Positions 62,168-64,000 of a stretch of DNA of 64,000 nt are shown one piece after another. The notes below the pieces were generated by a model that did no database searches, was not told the DNA's origin, and saw nothing but the letters and a program-made list of their open reading frames with translations. Numbering within the stretch: position 1 is the stretch's first letter; each line of letters opens with the position of its first letter. Source of the stretch: an uncultured Pelagibacteraceae bacterium (lineage in GTDB: Bacteria; Pseudomonadota; Alphaproteobacteria; Pelagibacterales; Pelagibacteraceae); the NCBI GenBank assembly GCA_902563575.1, contig CACEXV010000001.1, positions 248,001-312,000 of the forward strand. The letters are read 5' to 3'. A program made the translations under genes and the position numbers.

Positions 62168-63756
62168 AATATTTTTTTTACAATAAAAAAAATGCAGTGG
62201 GTTTTATTTAAGGATACCTCTTGATTTTTTTTTGTATCGAAGCCATGAATTTTCAAAATTTTGAGATTTTTAATTTCTTTAATTTGTTTTTTAACATTAA
62301 TTACGGAAAACCAATTATGACGAGGTTCCCTATAAAAATTCCGATATTTGAATTTAATCCAATCAAAATTAGTAATGTCAAAAATTAAGATACCATTACG
62401 ACTTAAAAATTTAGATGAGATTTTTAATAAATTATCAATTTTTAAATTTGTCTTTGATAAAACGCCATGACAAGTAATGAGATCATATTTCTTTTTAAAT
62501 TTAAAACTACTAAAATCATTTAAATAGAAGTTTGTTCTAATTATTCTCTTTGATAAGGAATTTTTATATAATTTACTTGAAATCTCTAAAGCATCACATT
62601 TTAAATTTTTAAATTTTGGTACAATGAATTTCTGAAAACTTCCATCTCCTGACCCGATATCAAGCCAATTTTGAAATTTCTCAAATTTAACTAAACTTTT
62701 GATAAATTTATATCTATTGAACATTGTTTTGTTTGAGCTCCAATGTAATCTTTTATGTTTAAATTTTTCTTTAAATGATGAATTATATTCTTCTTTAATT
62801 TCTTTTTTTGTAAATTCTTTTAAATAGTCTTTTTTCAGCCAATTAGAAATATCTTTAACGAGAAGATTATGTCCATTAAAACTAAAGCTTACTTCCTTAT
62901 TTTTAAATCTTTTTTTATTTTCTACTTTTTTAAGAGCGCTAACAAATTTTTGATCTTTTAATTTCTTATAATATCCCAGATAATCAATATTTTCATTATT
63001 GAAATATTTAGTTTGTTTCAGTTGATTTTTTGCCAGGGCAATGCAAACTATTTTTTTCTTTAAACTTGTTAGTTCTGTCAAAACTGTACCACAAGAACTG
63101 ATTGCAAATTTGGCTTCTCCCATGATTTTTTTTAAATTTTTTGGGTTGATAAATATTTTCACTCTTTTATTTTTTTTTAGCTTTAGCAATTTATTATTAG
63201 GCTTAATGATGGCTACTATGATTTTTAATTTGCTATTTTTTAAAGATAGGCTGATATACTTGGGTAATAAATTTAATGGATCGCTACCGCCAAAACAGAT
63301 AAAAATATATTTTTTTTCTTTAAATTTTTTATACTTGTATTTTTTGTTCAAAAGTAAGTATTTTTTTCCAAAAAAACATTTGAGGTCTTTTATTTTTTTG
63401 TCGCTAATACCTGAGTTTATTACACCAGAAATAAATTTTATATTGTAATTTTCTTCTTCTTGAAATATTAAAATTTTCTTAGATATCCTTGAGAAAATTT
63501 TTGAATAAAAACTTTGACTACTTTCGTAACAATCAATAATAACAAGATCTGATACCTGCTGTATTTTATCAACATCGTCAATAAATTTTATGCTTTTATT
63601 TCTTTTACCATAATTAAACCTTTTTCCAATAACATATAAGTTTGTAAGGTGGTTTTTGTCTAAAAATTCCTCTAATAAAATTTTACATCTATTGAAATGT
63701 CCAAAGCCTAATGCCTCATCAGCTCTCGTCAAAATATTAATAGTAAAATAATTCAC
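62164..63756 (-). CDS. PseG-like UDP-sugar hydrolase fused to a class I methyltransferase
   Basis: A two-domain protein of 530 residues. Residues 1-310 resemble PseG, which removes UDP from a diacetamido sugar before the NeuB-type step: TRADEALGFGHFNRC (GxGH with H20), CFGGSDP (154-160) and SSCGTVLTELTSL. Residues about 345-530 are a SAM methyltransferase with LDIGSGDGSF (365-374) and LITCHGVLSKTN. The longest frame starts at an ATG at 63828 inside the upstream gene, but GTG at 63756 gives the family N-terminus (VNYFTINILTRAD) and avoids a 64-base overlap. Confidence 0.82.
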   Translation of the reverse strand: MNYFTINILTRADEALGFGHFNRCKILLEEFLDKNHLTNLYVIGKRFNYGKRNKSIKFIDDVDKIQQVSDLVIIDCYESSQSFYSKIFSRISKKILIFQEEENYNIKFISGVINSGISDKKIKDLKCFFGKKYLLLNKKYKYKKFKEKKYIFICFGGSDPLNLLPKYISLSLKNSKLKIIVAIIKPNNKLLKLKKNKRVKIFINPKNLKKIMGEAKFAISSCGTVLTELTSLKKKIVCIALAKNQLKQTKYFNNENIDYLGYYKKLKDQKFVSALKKVENKKRFKNKEVSFSFNGHNLLVKDISNWLKKDYLKEFTKKEIKEEYNSSFKEKFKHKRLHWSSNKTMFNRYKFIKSLVKFEKFQNWLDIGSGDGSFQKFIVPKFKNLKCDALEISSKLYKNSLSKRIIRTNFYLNDFSSFKFKKKYDLITCHGVLSKTNLKIDNLLKISSKFLSRNGILIFDITNFDWIKFKYRNFYREPRHNWFSVINVKKQIKEIKNLKILKIHGFDTKKNQEVSLNKTHCIFFIVKKIL

Positions 63757-63764
63757 TCTAATTC

Positions 63765-64000
63765 TTAAATTTTTCTTCCTAATACAAAAGCTTCTGCAAA
63801 ATGATAACCTGCTGTTGCACCTCTCCATTTAGCAAGAGATTCAACTCCTTTTATTGATCTAGGATGAGGCCATTTTCTTAATTCTTTTTTATAAATTTTA
63901 AGAGCTTTCATTTTGATTTTATTAGTAGAAGAAATATTTTGAAACCAGTTTGGACTAAATAGATTTCTTTTTTTAAAATCAATTTTCCATTCTGTACTTG
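63765..64000 (-). CDS. PIG-L family deacetylase, C-terminal part (runs off the window)
   Basis: The last 78 residues of a protein entering from beyond 64000 on the minus strand and ending TAA at 63765. The tail KWPHPRSIKGVESLAKWRGA followed by AGYHFAEAFVLGR is the characteristic C-terminus of PIG-L/LmbE zinc deacetylases, which remove N-acetyl groups from GlcNAc-like substrates. The zinc ligands lie outside the window. It stops eight bases before the PseG-like fusion, so it likely acts in the same pathway. Confidence 0.82.
   Translation of the reverse strand, partial: STEWKIDFKKRNLFSPNWFQNISSTNKIKMKALKIYKKELRKWPHPRSIKGVESLAKWRGATAGYHFAEAFVLGRKI

Noticed and set aside
63041-63448. 135-residue open frame opposite the PseG-like fusion
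   Set aside because: Antisense shadow of a lysine/phenylalanine-rich gene; no start signal or recognisable protein features.
63757-63828. ATG start for the PseG-like fusion at 63828
   Set aside because: It lies in the wrong frame within the PIG-L deacetylase end and adds a cysteine-rich peptide unlike the family; GTG at 63756 begins at the conserved first strand.
35231-64000. CRISPR arrays, insertion sequences or toxin-antitoxin pairs in the island
   Set aside because: No regularly spaced repeats, terminal inverted repeats, transposase or small paired toxin frames were recognised despite the accessory character.

Overview
The window looks like the genome of a SAR11-type (Pelagibacterales) alphaproteobacterium. 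The DNA is strongly AT-rich, lysine and isoleucine rich in translation, and packed so tightly that most neighbouring genes overlap or lie within 20 bases. Several gene orders are alphaproteobacterial (xseB-ispA-dxs, tolQRAB-pal-cpoB-tilS-ftsH-folP-glmM, split pntA, DUF1013, long-form DHPS). No gene-free stretch exceeds 300 bases; the largest gap (about 200 bases, 42593-42793) holds a cobalamin riboswitch. I see no insertion sequence, integrase, CRISPR array or prophage.

Left part, 1-34950, is a housekeeping core. Minus strand: isoprenoid start (dxs, ispA) with xseB. Plus strand: tsaC/sua5, an ABC-2 exporter, a GT17 glycosyltransferase, tRNA-Arg (on minus), rluD-like, rpoH. Then a long minus-strand run: purA, thiD, glmM, folP, ftsH, tilS, cpoB, pal, tolB, tolA, tolR, tolQ, ruvC, yebC, ymdB, 5-FTHF cyclo-ligase, zapA and a small coiled-coil protein. 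Then a plus-strand run: tkt, pgk, fba, thiE, efp, suhB, rpmE, DUF1013, rpsU (which has an ATT start and no canonical start codon anywhere in its frame), a cold-shock protein and the initiator tRNA. Then minus strand again: a membrane protein, transaldolase, pntB-pntA2-pntA1, a tiny aa3-oxidase subunit, rpmJ, and a lone 5S rRNA followed upstream by tRNA-Val.

Right part, about 35230-64000, is a surface-polysaccharide island. Every gene is on the minus strand, in the same direction as the 5S rRNA, and no 16S or 23S gene is next to the 5S. This matches the SAR11 arrangement, as I recall it, in which a hypervariable region sits inside the rRNA operon between 23S and 5S. From the 5S outward it holds: two GT2 glycosyltransferases with a CDP-sugar module (rfbF, rfbG, SDR, SIS isomerase); a B12 module (DUF6580 membrane protein, TonB-dependent receptor, cobalamin riboswitch, B12-binding radical SAM enzyme); an epimerase / aminotransferase / KdsB-like CMP-transferase / HpcH aldolase / epimerase module with two GT-B-like proteins and one unknown; FkbM and class I methyltransferases with an asparagine synthase; then a nonulosonate-like module (NeuB-type synthase, DegT aminotransferase, acetyltransferase, a PseG-like/methyltransferase fusion, PIG-L deacetylase) mixed with a WbqC-like protein, a PhyH-like dioxygenase and an amidohydrolase.

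Taken together, the island should build and decorate a strain-specific surface glycan carrying at least one CDP-linked deoxysugar and one CMP-linked acidic sugar. No flippase, polymerase or initiating transferase is visible here, so the locus probably continues beyond 64000.
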